A DNA stretch of 64,000 nucleotides from Rana temporaria (lineage: Eukaryota; Chordata; Amphibia; Anura; Ranidae): NCBI RefSeq assembly GCF_905171775.1, contig NC_053490.1, forward strand, positions 156,928,469 through 156,992,468, in the 5' to 3' direction. How positions within the stretch are numbered: position 1 is the first letter of the stretch; each line of letters opens with the position of its first letter. The notes under the pieces were generated by a model, which saw only the letters and a list, made by a program, of their open reading frames with translations, made no database searches and had not been told where the DNA came from. Of the stretch, positions 12,266-24,629 are shown in pieces. The position numbers were made by a program, and so were the translations under genes.

Positions 12266-13828
12266 ACTGTATAATTTCTGTGCAAACACCAGTTGTTGCA
12301 ATTTAATAACTAATATGTGATGTAAATATTGGCAATATAGAAATTTATTTTTATTGAGTGTTAATTCCTGAATAGCTAAAAACAAATGTGACATTAAAAG
12401 GCATAAAAAAAATGCAAATTGTAACTGAATAGAATTAATCTTTCGCTGTCATGATTGTAGTAATTGCAGTTTGCACATTCCTCTCTGCAGTTGTAAAGTA
12501 AAGGGAGACTTTTCATGGCATCCCTTCTAGGTTTATACAGTTACCACCAAACAAGCATGTATGATTGATTTCATAAATGTGTATGCCTACAGACAGTTTG
12601 AGCGATAAAAATTTCTCTAGGCCTAGTGTTTCAACAAATCAGTTTAGGTGTCAATGGTATACAACGCATATTTGTTAGACAAGTATCTATAAACCGTAAA
12701 AAAGCTTAGCTTTATGCCTCTACTGTCAGCATCGAAGTTCAAGAAATGAAGGACAGAGCATGTTTAATTGACACCTTTGATAAAGCAGCAAAAGTTACGT
12801 TTTAAAAGCTTGGACAGTAGGATTCATTTCACAGATAGCTGGATTGGTGCCATGTGTTTATTGTAACTGGAGATCAATGGAAATGTTATTATCACTATAA
12901 CAGAACAAGGGTGTGCTACACACTGTAAGCCGAGACACAAGTGCTTATGTGAAAATCATTTTAACAGTTATTCTGTCTTCAGGTGCCACGTTTTCTTGAA
13001 AAGCTTTTATGAGAAATAATAGACTACCTTTCCGCAATTTTACCTAGTAAAAAGGCATGACAATATGTTCCCAAAAGGTGAACCAATTAATAATGTTTAT
13101 AGTATAATAACATTACTTCAAGCATCTGTGAAATTTGATCAAATAACATGATAAAAAGGAAAAAAATCTACAATCCCTATTTATATACAGTATATACAAT
13201 AAGTAATCCAAAAAACAGAATCTAAGTGTGATGTAAGGGCATTTTAGTCATTAGTGGAAAGGGCTGACAGTTACCCCTAAAGGTATAAGTGACAGATTTA
13301 GGGCAGCATACAAGTCATAAATTAATCCATCTCATTTGATGGCTGGGGTGAAGGACTGAATAGGGGTAGAGTCTGATTATTGAACTTTGGCAAAAGGTTA
13401 CTGGAATACGAGTGTCTGAAAGTTTAACAGGGTGACATAATTTCTGTTAAACAGGGTGCATACCGATTTTCCCGAGGCAATCCCCATTTTGGGATCCTTG
13501 TCCCGAACAGAGCTTGTCCCAATAAAAATCCCAGGATTTCGCTTTTGTCCGAGGAAATTGGGGACACAGCGCTCAGGCTCTGCTGATGGGGACACCAGAT
13601 GTAAGGAGTCTCTCTCCTTTTCTTTCTCTGTAATGCCACGCCTACTAATGAATGTTCCACCCCCTAATTATAACAAAACTCCACCTACAGACAAATAAGT
13701 GTCCCTATAATTTTTTTTTACAGTGTTGGCAATTATGCATGTGACGGTCCTGCCGATAAAATTATCACCTTGAACTCAGGACAATTATGTGAGTCCTTGA
13801 GTAATGCTAGATGTATCACTTATATCTG
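12266..13828. other. AT-rich spacer
   Basis: No gene seen. 12266-13300 is AT-rich and repeat-poor. 13320-13730 includes a GGGATCCTTGTCCCG/TTGTCCCAAT stretch that may be part of an unnamed element. Confidence 0.4.
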
Positions 13829-13831
13829 TAA

Positions 13832-14081
13832 AGCCTCGTACACACGTCCGAGGAACTTGACGGGCGAAACACATCGTTTTGCTCGTCGAGTTCCTTGTGA
13901 AGCCGAATTTTCCCATTCCCGTCGAGGAAAAAGAAGACATGCTTTCTTTTTGGCCCGACGAGATCCTCAACGGTTTCCTCATTGAAAAGTGTACACACGA
14001 CCGGTTTCCTCTGCAAAAAAAAAAAAAACAGCAAGCTTCTTGTTGGTTTTTGCCGAGAAACTCGGTCGTGTGTACGAGGCT
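13832..14081. mobile_element. palindromic MITE, AGCCTCGTACACAC ends
   Basis: Inverted ends AGCCTCGTACACAC / GTGTGTACGAGGCT. The flanks are TAA (13829-13831) and TGA (14082-14084), consistent with a 3-bp TWA-like duplication that has one change. It holds a poly-A run of about 14. Related to the elements at 27161 and 61606. No coding capacity. Confidence 0.75.
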
Positions 14082-14084
14082 TGA

Positions 14085-14858
14085 GTCTTTTGAAGATTAC
14101 ATTTTTTGCAATAAGTTTTTAGGAAATGCAGAAAGAAAATTTAAATAGTGCATTTTATACACAAAGTTATAAAATATTAAACTATATCTAAAAAATAGCA
14201 TTGTCATAGTTAAAATGCCCCACAATTTTTCTACATCTTCTGAGTATGGGGATGCAACATATGTGAGACTTTTCATTGTTTGGACTGTTTATGTATCTTG
14301 TGGATCACAAAAACCAACCAACATTGTAAAAAAAACAGCGTACTGTAATGATTTTACGAGTGGTCAGGGAACATAGTTTAGTGCATCGTTACCTTGGGAC
14401 ATCTCTGTTCCTAAAAGCCAAGCAAGCCTAGCCTACTAGTACATGACGGCCCCCAGAAAAACTATTTTCATGGGCCAGTACGTAGAGGAGGCTGAAAAAG
14501 GGTGTACATGAGGGTGTACAAAAGAGTGCACTGGTGCTTTGCAAAAAATGGTAGTCAGTAAGACGTCCAGATGTGTCAGTTTAGATGTCAGGCAGAGATA
14601 TGTTTATCAAACAAGCAAAGGAGGCAGGCAGATACATGGTCAATAAACAGGACTGAAGGGATAGCAAGCAGGAGCACTGTTGCTGGCTTACGGCGGTCTT
14701 GTGACACTGGGGTTGGTGTGGCAGTGGTCAGGAACATTATTTCTGGCTGCTGTAAAGGATAACAAATGCAGGTATCCAGTGACAACAAGGATGAAATGAT
14801 TGATGGGCTACACTTAAGGAAGTTGGAAAAAGACTGAGTATGATTTAAGGAAAGTTCA
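14085..14858. other. spacer with one minisatellite-like unit
   Basis: No gene. 14690-14760 matches the units at 16826-17010 (TGACACTG..TTGGTGTGGCAGTGGTCAG). The rest is unassigned. Confidence 0.45.
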
Positions 14859-14862
14859 TTAA

Positions 14863-16070
14863 CCTCTTGACCACCGCCCCATGTCAAAAAGACGTCCTCC
14901 TTTTTAAAGTTGAATATCTCGATAACGGCAGCAGCTGCTGCCACAACCGAGATATTCATCTTTGCAGGGGGCGGTGGTGTACACGATAACGGCGGTCTCC
15001 GCGGCGGATTCGCCGCGAGATCGCCGTTATCGGTGGCGGGAGAGGGGCCCCCCCCCCTCCCGCCGCTCTCCCGCGCTCTCCGCCGCTTACCGGAGCCGTC
15101 GGTAGCGGCGGAGGGGATCCGATGTGTCCGGCAGCTGAGCGGGGACGGGACTGAAGGAGAAATCTCCTTCACCCGTCCTCATAGCTCTGCTGGGCGGAAG
15201 TGACGTCAAAACGTCAGTCCCGCCCAGCCTCTTAAAGAAACATTTTTTTTTTTGTCATTTGAAAAAATGACATTTTTTTTTTTTTTTTTTTTTTTTTGCA
15301 TTTAAGTCTAATTATGAGATCTGAGGTCTTTTTGACCCCAGATCTCATATTTAAGAGGACCTGTCATGCTTTTTTCTATTACAAGGGATGTTTACATTCC
15401 TTGTAATAGGAATAAAAGTGATCAATTTTTTTTATTTTATTTTTTTCAGTGTAAAAAATTATAAAACGAAATAAAAATAAATAAGAAAACCAAAAAAAAA
15501 TTTTTTAAAGCGCCCCGTCCCGACGAGCTCGCGCGCAGAAGTAAACGCATACGCGAGTAGCGCCCGCATATGAAAACGGTATTCAAACCACACAAGTGAG
15601 GTATCGCCGCGATCGTTAGAGCGAGAGCAATAATTCTAGCCCTAGACCTACTCTGCAACTCAAAAAATGCAACCTGTAGAATTTTTTAAACGTCGCCTAT
15701 CGAGATTTTTAAGGGTAAAAGTTTGACGCCATGCCACGAGCGGGCGCAATTTTTAAGCGTGACATGTTGGGTATCATTTTACTCGGCGTAACATTATCTT
15801 TCACAATATATAAAAAAATTGGCCCAAATTTATTGTTGTCTTATTTTTTAATTCAAAAAAGTGATTTTTATCCAAAAAAAGTGCGCTTGTAAGACCGCTG
15901 CGCAAATACGGTGTGACAAAAAGTATTGCAATGACTGCCATTTTATTCCCTAGGATGTCTGCTAAAAAAAAATATATAATGTTTGGGGGTTCTGATAAAT
16001 TTTCTAGCAAAAAAATTGTGATTTTCACATGAAGGAGAGAAGTGCCAGAATTTACCTGGTGGGCAAGTGG
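14863..16070. mobile_element. TTAA-type non-autonomous element, second family (copy 1)
   Basis: Flanked by TTAA at 14859-14862 and 16071-16074. The ends (CCTCTTGACCACC and GGTGGGCAAGTGG) are imperfect inverted repeats. It has a GCAGCAGCTGCTGC palindrome, long CpG-rich arms, a 27-base poly-T run (15270-15297) and a GTGAGGTATCGCCGCGATCG block. A second, damaged copy is at 23735-24440. The 194-codon minus-strand frame at 14588-15172 crosses the element boundary and is not a gene. Confidence 0.85.
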
Positions 16071-16360
16071 TTAATACAAACCACACCCATCCAACACCAA
16101 CAGACTGTAAACAAAGCAAAAGTAAAAAATGAATGTGACAGCAAAACAAATAACCAAACAAGCACCCTAACTATGACACACTATCTACAAATAGGGGAAA
16201 TCTCACTAAGGCCGAGCATGGAGGGGGCTTGGGAACAATGAAAGTAGAGATGGGGTAACAGGATGCAGGATAATAGATAGTGTGTAATGGGTACAGGATC
16301 AAGCAGGAAAAAGGCTCATTGGCGAAACACTGAGGCACGTAAGAAAGTTAAGTAAGACCC

Positions 16361-16672
16361 GTTTCACATTGGGTAATTTTTCAGGCATTTTAGTGCTAAA
16401 AATAGTGCCTGTAAAGTGCCTGAAATGCGCTTCTCAAGCCACCCCAGTGTGAAAGTCCAAGTGCTTTCACACTGGAACGGTGCGCTTGCAGGATGGGAAA
16501 AAAAATCCTGCAAGCGGCATTTTGCTGCTCCGCAACACGGGCGCTTTTAACCCTTTCTTCGGCTGCAAGTGGGGGTTAAAAATCGCCCGCGAGTGGCCAA
16601 AAAGTGCCACTAAAACTAGTGGCGCTTTATCGCTAATGCCACCACTGCCCCAATGTGAAAGTACCCTAAGGG
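16361..16672. mobile_element. short non-autonomous DNA element
   Basis: Ends read TTTCACATTGGG and CCAATGTGAAAG as inverted repeats. Inner blocks TTTCACACTGGAACGGTGCGCTTGCAGGA and GCGCTTTATCGCTAATGCC support one repeat unit. The target duplication is unclear. Confidence 0.6.
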
Positions 16673-16825
16673 ATTACAAACCTTCCCAGCAGCCAGCCTC
16701 AGGTGGAGCCTAATTACTGGGTTCTGCTGGCTGGGAGATATCAGCTGGTGGCCACTGTAACTACACCCTTCAGCTCTGGAAACCACAGTGCCACCAGCAG
16801 GTGATCATGGTCCTGACAGTTCTAT

Positions 16826-17010
16826 AGTCTGGTGACACTGTGACTGGCATGGCAGCAACCAGAAACACTGTTACTTGCTGCACTGGTCCTGTGACTGGTG
16901 TGGCAGTAATAAAAAAAAAACATTGTTACTGGCTTACGCTGATCTGGTGACACAGAGACTGGTGTTGCAGTGATCAGAAACACCAGCTTACACTGGTCTG
17001 GTGATCTGAA
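16826..17010 (+). repeat. minisatellite-like tandem units
   Basis: About three imperfect units of 55-60 bp. Each has GGTGACAC.GTGACTGG, GGCAG(C/T)AA, AACA(C/T)TGTTACT and a CTGGTC joint. One further unit lies at 14690-14760, on the other side of the TTAA element at 14863. Confidence 0.55.
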
Positions 17011-17189
17011 CTCTAATCCTGCTTCTCTTATAAAGACAACACATTTCTGCACCATTAGTGTGCTTGTTTTCTGCAAAAGCTGGCCTAGACTGCCATTGTA
17101 CACAGTGGCATGGCCTCACCCTGCCACAGTGCATACAATAATTTATCTTGAACCATTTATCACTAAAGATTGTTTTTTCAGCTTCCTCC

Positions 17190-17682
17190 GACCGACGTAA
17201 GTGTTAGTACGCCGTCGTATCTAGGATGCATATTTACGCTGGCCGCTAGGGGCGCTTCCGTAGATTTACACGTAGAATATGTAAATGACCTAGATACGCC
17301 GATTCACGAACGTACTTGCGGCCGCTACGCCGTTTACGTAAGGCTTACGTCTGGCGTAACGTTACCCCTGCTATATGAGGCGCAGCCAATATTAAGGTAT
17401 GGACGTCGGAACAGCCGTCAAATTTTACGTTGCTTACGTAAGTGGTACGTGAATGGGGCCATTCATTTACATGGGGTCACGGCTAATTTAAACAAAGCAC
17501 ACCCCCTACCTGCCTATTTTGAATTAGGCGGCCTTACGCCGGCCTATTTACACTATGCTGGCGCAACGTACGGCGCAGGATGTTTGAGAATACGGTTCTG
17601 GGCTCACTGTTTTACGTCGGCGTAGCGCATATGAGATGCGCTACGCCGCCCAAAAGGTACGCCGCTGTACCTGAATCTAGCT
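17190..17682. mobile_element. palindromic CpG-rich MITE, GGCCAGATTC family, 5'-damaged
   Basis: Shares TTTACGCTGGCCGCTAGGGG and GATTCACGAACGTACTTGCG with the copy at 3916. The right end is CTGAATCTAGCT. The left terminus is not recognisable. The 151-codon frame here is a shadow. Confidence 0.65.
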
Positions 17683-18623
17683 CATTATATTTTATTTGCG
17701 TTTATATATCTACTTTACGCAGTGGTATTTTTAGTTATTATGATCTTTATGTCTGATACATGTTAACACATGTTTGCACATGAACTCTAAACCGTTAGAT
17801 CATATTGCATTGAAGTTGGGTTTGCACATTAATGCATGTCAGTTGCACATTTCTTTTAATTATATTGTGATTGTGCTGCACATTTTCAAGGAATATTTTT
17901 ACCGTTGGTGCGGGAATGCATGTCACTGCTGGCTAAATTATTTTTTTCTTTTTTAATCATTCTCACTATCACTGGGTAGTGCGGAGACAACAATACTTTA
18001 TAACAATAAAATACTACCTGTGTTCTTTATCCAAACTGAACAAAGATAGTTTCTACCATGGACATTGAGATTAAGCAATCTATTACAGATAAAAGCTCCA
18101 ACCATTCTTCTTTGTTCGTATGTAATGTTTTAAAAGACAATTGTTTCTCTCTTACTAGCTCTTTTCTTTGATGATAAAGATGTATGCGACCCCCACACCA
18201 ATTTTGGAACTACAAGCCCTCAGTTCTCTTTTTGGGCAATTATTATCATATTTTATCTTCCTTAGTTGCATAACTAGTGCTAACTTTGTACTCCTTTGTA
18301 GGAGGATTAGTGGCGTTCTCAAATGTCTTGATATAGTATTAGTATTACACTCTATTCATCAAGCTTGTGAGTTGCAAACACACATGAATTCCGTTAATTG
18401 GCTAATTTTCGCCTTCTCGGGTTCATCCACCCGCAATCAATTTCCAAATTCATTTTTTTAATAAAACCTTTCTTAATTAAGACCCAGTGCTCTCATCGCT
18501 GGGTGTCTGTGCTTTTTTAGGCAGATCATGATTGGTGGATAGGACTGGCAGGGTATTGCACATAAAGACAAATCTCCTGTGCTCCGGTGTTTTTGGAAGA
18601 TGCTATGGGGTGGTGTAGTTCAA
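17683..18623. other. spacer, possible foldback remnant
   Basis: No gene. GACCCAGTGCTC and GCTGGGTGTC near 18480-18510 and CACTGGGTAGTGC near 17970 hint at a decayed element, but no boundary can be set. Confidence 0.35.
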
Positions 18624-18627
18624 TTAA

Positions 18628-19603
18628 CCACTTACCCCCCGGACCATATTGCTGCCCAAAGACCAGAGTACTTTTTGCGATTCGGGACTGCGTCGCTTTA
18701 ACAGACAATTGCGCGGTCGTGCGACGTGGCTCCCAAACAAAATTGGCGTCCTTTTTTTCCCACAAATAGAGCTTTCTTTTGGTGGTATTTGATCACCTCT
18801 GCGGTTTTTAGTTTTTGCGCTATAAACAAAAATAGAGCGACAATTTTGAAAAAAATGAATATTTTTTACATTTTGCTATAATAAATATCCCCCAAAAATA
18901 TATAAAAAAAATATTTTTTTCCTCAGTTTAGGCCGATACGTTTTCTTCTACATATTTTTCGTAAAAAAAAAATCGCAATAAGCGTTTATTGATTGGTTTG
19001 CGCAAAAGTTATAGCGTTTACAAAATAGGGGGTATTTTTATGTCATTTTTATTATATTTTTTTTACTAGTAATGGCGGTGATCAGCGATTTTTTTTTTTT
19101 CGGTACTGCAACATTATGGCGGACACTTCGGACACTTTTGACACATTTTTGGGACCATTGGCATTTTTATAGCGATCAGTGCTATAAAAATGCATTGGAT
19201 TACTATAAAAATGCCACTGGCAGTGAAGGGGTTAACACTAGGGGGCGGGGAAGGGGTTAAGTATGCCTGGGTGTGTTCTTACTGTGGGGGGGGGGGTGGC
19301 CTCACTAGGGGAAACACTGATCCTCGGTTCATTCATTGTATGAACCGAAGATCAGCATTTCCCCTGCTGACAGGACCGGGAGCTGTGTGTTTACACACAC
19401 AGCTCCCGGTCCCCGCTCTGTACCGAGCGATCGCGTGTGCCTGGCGGCGATCGCGCCCGCCGGGCACATGCACGGGAGTCGGGGGCGAGCGGGGGGGGCG
19501 CACGCCCCTAGTGGCGGCTGGGAGAGTGGACGTCATACTACGTGCTCTCGCCCAGCCGAGCCAACTTGTCGGCGTAAAACGGCGGTGGGCGGTCGACAAG
19601 TGG
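18628..19603 (+). mobile_element. TTAA-type non-autonomous element, main family
   Basis: Flanked by TTAA (18624-18627 and 19604-19607). It starts CCACTTACCCCCCGGACCAT and ends GGTCGACAAGTGG. The body has the GACAATTGCGCGGTCGTGCG, CACCTCTGCGGTTTTTA and AATCGCAATAAGCGTTTATT blocks, then a GTGTGTTTACACACAC inverted repeat. The 171- and 107-codon frames near its 3' end are shadows in a CpG-rich arm. Confidence 0.9.
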
Positions 19604-19649
19604 TTAAAAGGTATCTTCCAGAGTCTTGCAGCACTCCTCAGAATCGTGA

Positions 19650-19893
19650 GAATTCATGAAACTAAGAAAAGAGAAAAGAACGAAGGGTGCACCGACCTAG
19701 TGTGATACTGCTAAATTAATTTTATGAAAATGTTAAAATCAATCATTATACTCACAATGTGGAGTTAAAAATCAGACCTTAAAAGACAGTACAGCAGAAA
19801 TCCAGCAACATCAGCAGAACACGATAATCACTTGAATCTACAATCGATGTTAGGGCTGATGCGTTTTAGGGGTGTACCCCTTTCTTCAGAGCT
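19650..19893 (-). mobile_element. hammerhead-family retroposon-like unit (partial)
   Basis: On the minus strand it runs from a degenerate hammerhead head (19854-19892) to a tail (GGTGCACCCTTCG then TTCTTTTCTCTTTTC) near 19670-19690. Head and tail match the order seen in the copy at 62453. It abuts the TTAA-type element at 19894 directly, so it probably truncated that element. No coding sequence. Confidence 0.5.
19854..19892 (-). ncRNA. degenerate hammerhead-ribozyme-like motif
   Basis: On the minus strand: CTGAAGA, one extra A, stem AGGGG-TACA-CCCCT, then AAAACGCATC where CGAAACGCGTC would be expected, then AGCCC. The changes fit CpG decay and remove the essential G of GAAA, so cleavage is not expected. 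Helix I has only about 3 pairs (GCT/AGC). Confidence 0.5.
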
Positions 19894-20740
19894 TGGTGGT
19901 CTGCAGTGTTTCTGTGGACCCGATCGCCGCTGGCGTCCCGTGATTGGTCCCCGGAGCTGAAGAATGGGGAGAGCTGTGAGTAAACACAGCTTCCCTAATA
20001 TTCACTGTGGCGGCGTCATCGATCGTGTGATCCCTTTTATAGGGATACACAATCGATGACGTCACACCTACAGCCACACCCCCCTACAGTTGTAAACACA
20101 CATGAGGTCACACATAACCCCATTAGCGTCCCCTTGTGGTTAACTCCCAAACTGCAATTGTCATTTTCACAGTAAACAATGCATTTTAAATGATTTTTTT
20201 TCTGTGAAAATGACAATGGTCCCAAAAATGTGTCAAAATTGTCCAAAGTGTCCGCCATAATGTCGCAGTCACGAAAAAAATCGCTGATCGCAGTCATTAG
20301 TAGTAAAAAAAATGTTTTTTATAAAAATGCAATAAAACTATCCCCTATTTTGTAAGCGCTATAAATGTTGCGCAAACCAACCGATAAACGCTTATTGCGA
20401 TTGTTTTACCAAAAATAGGTAGAAGAATACATATCGGCCTAAACTGAGGGAAACATTTTTTTTTATATATTTTTGGGGGATATTTATTATAGCAAAAAGT
20501 AAAAAATATTGCATTTTTTTCAAAATTGTCGCTCTATTTTTGTTTATAGCGCAAAAAATAAAAACCGCAGAGGTGATCAAATACCACCAAAGAAAAGTTC
20601 TATTTGTGGGAAAAAAAGGACACCAATTTTGCTTGGAAGCTACGTCGCACGACCGCGCAATTGTCAGTTAAAGCGACGCAGTGCCGAATCAGGAACCTGG
20701 CTGGGTCCTTTAGCTGCCTAAAGGTCCGGGTCTTAAGTGC
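19894..20740 (-). mobile_element. TTAA-type non-autonomous element, main family, truncated
   Basis: Reverse orientation. It carries CGGAGCTGAAGAATGGGG, CATCGATCGTGTGATCCC and GCAAACCAACCGATAAACGC blocks and ends at TTAA (20741-20744). The other terminus is missing at the junction with the hammerhead-family unit. Confidence 0.8.
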
Positions 20741-20744
20741 TTAA

Positions 20745-22517
20745 GGGAGCAAAATTAGTAGAGCGAAAATTAAAGTGAATGTAATTTGGTGCTAATTTTA
20801 AAGATTAATTAGGAGAGCAGTGTTTGTTTTTAAAATCGTTTTACTCTTAATATATGTAATGTGTAATTAATGTGCAAATATTTGAACGTAAATGTAAATA
20901 TTTGAATGGCCATAAACTGGTCACAGTGCTACTTAATATTAGCACTGTCTTTAATAAAATTCTAAACAGGCATACCTGGGAAAAAAAGAGTTAATATGTA
21001 TCTTTTCCACTCTTGCACTGCCAGGACGCTGCTCTGTTTATGAGAAAGGTTCTGCCAAAGTCTGCTGGGAAATGGACACTTCCAGGAGTGTCGATCTCCT
21101 TGGTCCCCTGCAGTGTAAACTAACTTAAAGCAACTAATCAGAAAACATCTAATCACCTTTTACTGAACTGACCTTTGATTTAGCTGAGTTACAATTTTTT
21201 ATTTTAATTTTAAACCATTGCTCTTTCTGCTTTAATGAATACGCCTGTAACAGAGAAGAAAAACATATGTGCTTTCAAGTAATATTATTACCAATTCATG
21301 TACGTAACGTAAAAAACTCCCTCTCAGTAAACTGTAAATACATTATTTATTCCAAAAGGGATACACACAGATTCTAATTTCTCCAGAGTACTTCAATTCA
21401 GCATTTGACAGCGTTATGATTTGATACAAGGTCAGACATTTCTGATTTGGAGTGGTTTTGACAGTATTACTATTTCGCTGATGGTTCACTTTGCTAATAC
21501 TTACTGTAATTATGCATTTGATGTTTAGATTTTGAAAAATTTAATTTTTTCCTCTCCCAATTTTGTTCCAGGCAGCAATGAAAATTCCATTAAGGATAAT
21601 ATTCTTATCTCCTGCAGGCAAGGCTATCTTCTTTGTCATTAATTCAAATGCACTAATTCTATTCCTCAAGGATAAATAAATCATCCCCTAATGCAACTTA
21701 GGCAGCTTAGCTGCGACATGAAGGAATTGCATTTCCTTTCCGTACACTAAGAAAAAGTCTCTAATTTAGAATTATTGTATAGTTAGTCCCTGTCTCATCA
21801 TCTTTTGTCTTGTCTAAAAATCATAAAGTCTTCTACTTGAATTTCTCAATCATTTATTGTTTGTGTCATGCCGAGTTCTAAAAATCATAATGTATATAAT
21901 ATATTCTGGGAAACTGAAAATTGTGTGTCATGCAATTTATTTACTAACCCTTATGAATTTTCATATGTGGTATTCTGGCCCGGAACTTCACTTAGTGTCA
22001 CCATCTATAAGAAGTATTGGTTCCTTCATAACTAGTTTCAACGCTTTATTAAGTTTTGATAACCATATTAAATACCTCGCTGGCATCTGTAGTTTTATAG
22101 CTTTTGTTAAATTGCACGCCAAGAATATATTCTCCTCTGCTTAAAGTATTCTAATTAACTGTTGTGCCAGTGGTGCCACAATCTACAGCTTTAAGAGGAT
22201 CACACATCAAGGTCACATAAGAATAAAGCTTGTAGAACTCAAAGCACTGATAAATAAGCAGAAAGGAATTTTGATATTTCATAGCACTTTTGACTAATAA
22301 AGACATTTATTTCAAGTACTACAATTAGGCTTCTGCTTCATGTAACACTATTGATGCCTAATTACACAAATGAAAACTGCTGCACCCATAACTTTCCAAA
22401 TGGTTTATATCCACAAGTTTCCTCATGTGGCTACCAATATAAATGATGGACACCTATGAGAGCTGCAAACTAGTAGTAGTTAATCCAAACCCATTGAAGT
22501 CAAAATGAGCCAAACCT
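20745..22517. other. repeat-poor AT-rich stretch
   Basis: No repeat or gene recognised over about 1.8 kb. 21380-22150 is compositionally complex and contains several homeodomain-type ATTA/TAAT cores, for example near 21505-21600. It could hold conserved non-coding elements, but no alignment is available. The 95-codon frame at 21857 has no motif. Confidence 0.4.
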
Positions 22518-22521
22518 TTAA

Positions 22522-23734
22522 CCACTTCAGCCACAGAAGAATATTTTTTACTTTTTGCTATGATAAATATTCCCAAAAAATATATATATAAAAAAAATCT
22601 CAGTTTAGGCCGATACATATTCTTCTACATATTTTTGGTATAAAAAATCGCAGTAAGGGTTTATTGATTGGTTTGCGCAAAAGTTATAGCGTCTACAAGA
22701 TAGGGGATAGATTTATAGCATTTTTATTAATAATTTTTTGTACTAGTAATCTGTGATCTGCGATTTTTATCGTGACTGTGACATTATGGCGGAAACATCG
22801 GACCGTTGTCATTTATACAGCGAACAGTGCTATGAAAATGCACTATTTACTGTGTAAATGACATGGGCAGGGAAGGGGTTAAACAATAGGGGTGATCAAG
22901 GGGTTAAGTGTGTCCTAGGGAGTAATTCTAACTGTGGGGGATGGGCAGGACACAGTACTCACTGTGGAGCAGTCACACACGGTTTGCCGCTCTGCAGAGG
23001 AGTCTCAGGCCCCGTACACACGACCGGATCTGTCCGCTGATATTTGTCCGACGGACAGTTTCAGCGGACAGATCCAGTCGTGTGTACAGCCGACCGGACC
23101 GGATTCCCGGCCGAGCGGACTTTTTCCAACGGACTAAAATTTCCTAGCATGCTAAGAAATCTGTCCGCTGGAAACCTGTCCGTCGGACGTGTTCGGTCGT
23201 CTGTACAGACTCACCGGACATGTCCGACCGACCGCCATCCCTCGCATGCGTCGTACTGATTCGACGCATGCGTGGAAGCTTTGAACTTCAAGGCCGCCCA
23301 CGTCGCCGCGTCATCGTCGTGGTGACGGCACGGCCACGTCCCTGCGTATTGTTTACGCGCGGATTTCTGTCTGATGGTGTGTACAACCATCAGACAGAAA
23401 TCTCCGGGAGGACATGTCCGCTGAAAACGGTCCGGCGTACCGTTTTCAGCGGACTGTCCATCCGTGTGTACGGGGCCTCAGGAGGGGGAAGCTTGATGCC
23501 GGGAGAGAGAGAGGTGGGGCAAATACAGAAGGTCAGCAATCCTAGGCTCTCCAATACCCGCACTCACCTGGTGCTCTAGCAGTACTGTAGATCCCTGTCA
23601 TGTCACTAGGCAGAACAGGGAAATGCCTTGTTTACATAGGCATCTCCCTGTTCTACCTCTCTGTGTCACGATCGCAGGCCGCCAGCGAACGTCGAGTTTG
23701 TCACTCCCGCGGGCACGCCTAACGACCGCCCACT
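22522..23734 (+). mobile_element. TTAA-type non-autonomous element, internally deleted and interrupted
   Basis: Starts after TTAA (22518-22521) with CCACTTCAGCC and jumps at once to the GCTATGATAAATATTC block, so several hundred bases of the usual 5' body are missing. It continues through GACATTATGGCGGA and TTTACTGTGTAAATGACA, is split by the palindromic element at 23008-23477, then runs on as CpG-rich sequence that merges with the next element near 23735. The 3' boundary is approximate. Confidence 0.65.
23008..23477. mobile_element. palindromic MITE, GGCCCCGTACACAC ends
   Basis: Inverted ends GGCCCCGTACACACGACCGG / CCGTGTGTACGGGGCC with TCA on both sides (23005-23007 and 23478-23480). The arms repeat TCCGCTGA and CGGACAG motifs and hold GCATGCGTCG palindromes. 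The 3-bp duplication suggests a PIF/Harbinger-type element. All short frames inside are shadows. Confidence 0.85.
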
Positions 23735-24440
23735 GTATATATACGTCGGCACTTTAAAGATGGATATTTCGGTAATGGCAGCAGCTGCTGCCCTAACCAA
23801 TGTATTCATCTTTTCAGCGGGTGGTCCAGTTTGCGATAATGGTGGTCTCTGAGGCGGATTCGCCGTGAGATCACCGTTATCAACAACAGGAGAGGGCCCC
23901 CCTCCCGTGCCCTCTGCTGCTTACCGGAGCCATCGGTAGCAGCAGAGGCAATCGAGTCCTTCTCCTTCCTGGTTATGGATAAGAGTGAGGGCAAGATGGC
24001 CCCCACTTCCGCCAAAACCTCTTAAAGGGTCATATGAAAACGGTGTTTAAACAACACATGTGAGGTATCGCCATGATCGTTAAGGGAGACCTCTTTAATT
24101 TAAAATATGCAACCTGTAGAATTTTGTAAACGTCGCCTAAGGAGATTTTTAAGGGTAAAAGTTTGACGCCATTCCACGAGTGGGCGCAATTTTGAAGCGT
24201 GACATGTTGGGTATCAATTTACTCAGCGTAACATTATCTTTCACAATAGATAAAACTTTAAAAACATTTGGCTAACTTTACTGTCTTATTATTTAATTTT
24301 AGAAAGTGCGCTTGTAAGACCGCTGCGCAAATACGGTGTGACAAAAAGTATTGCAATGACCGCCATTTTATTCTCAAGGGTGTTAGAAGAAAATAACTTG
24401 TAAACACAGAGTCTGAAAAACAGGATCGGTCCTTAAGTGG
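23735..24440. mobile_element. TTAA-type non-autonomous element, second family (copy 2, damaged)
   Basis: Matches 14863-16070: a GCAGCAGCTGCTGC palindrome, GGCGGATTCGCCGTGAGATC, GTGAGGTATCGCCATGATCG and AAGTGCGCTTGTAAGACCGC. The right end GTCCTTAAGTGG is followed by TTGA (24441-24444), a mutated TTAA. Confidence 0.75.
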
Positions 24441-24629
24441 TTGAAGGCTGATATTGCAAAAAAATATAAAAATAAATGGGAGCAACCCTTTTAATAATAC
24501 TTAAAATTGAAACATTAAAAATGGAAATCTCCTTTAAAGGGTAACTCCATTTTCAGGGGGAAAAAAATAGCAAATCAAGAAAAAATTATATAGCACATAT
24601 AATTGCAACACTAATCATATTGTTATTAA

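Noticed and set aside
14588..15172. 194-codon minus-strand open frame
   Set aside because: It spans a TTAA-type element boundary and runs through CpG-rich palindromic arms. It shows low-complexity Pro/Arg/Gly stretches and no domain.
14980..15230. CpG-rich segment resembling a promoter CpG island
   Set aside because: It is the palindromic centre of a TTAA-type MITE with a second copy at 23735.
19190..19705. 171-codon open frame with Gly/Arg-rich sequence
   Set aside because: Lies in the 3' arm of a TTAA-type MITE and beyond its end; the same region is non-coding in other copies.
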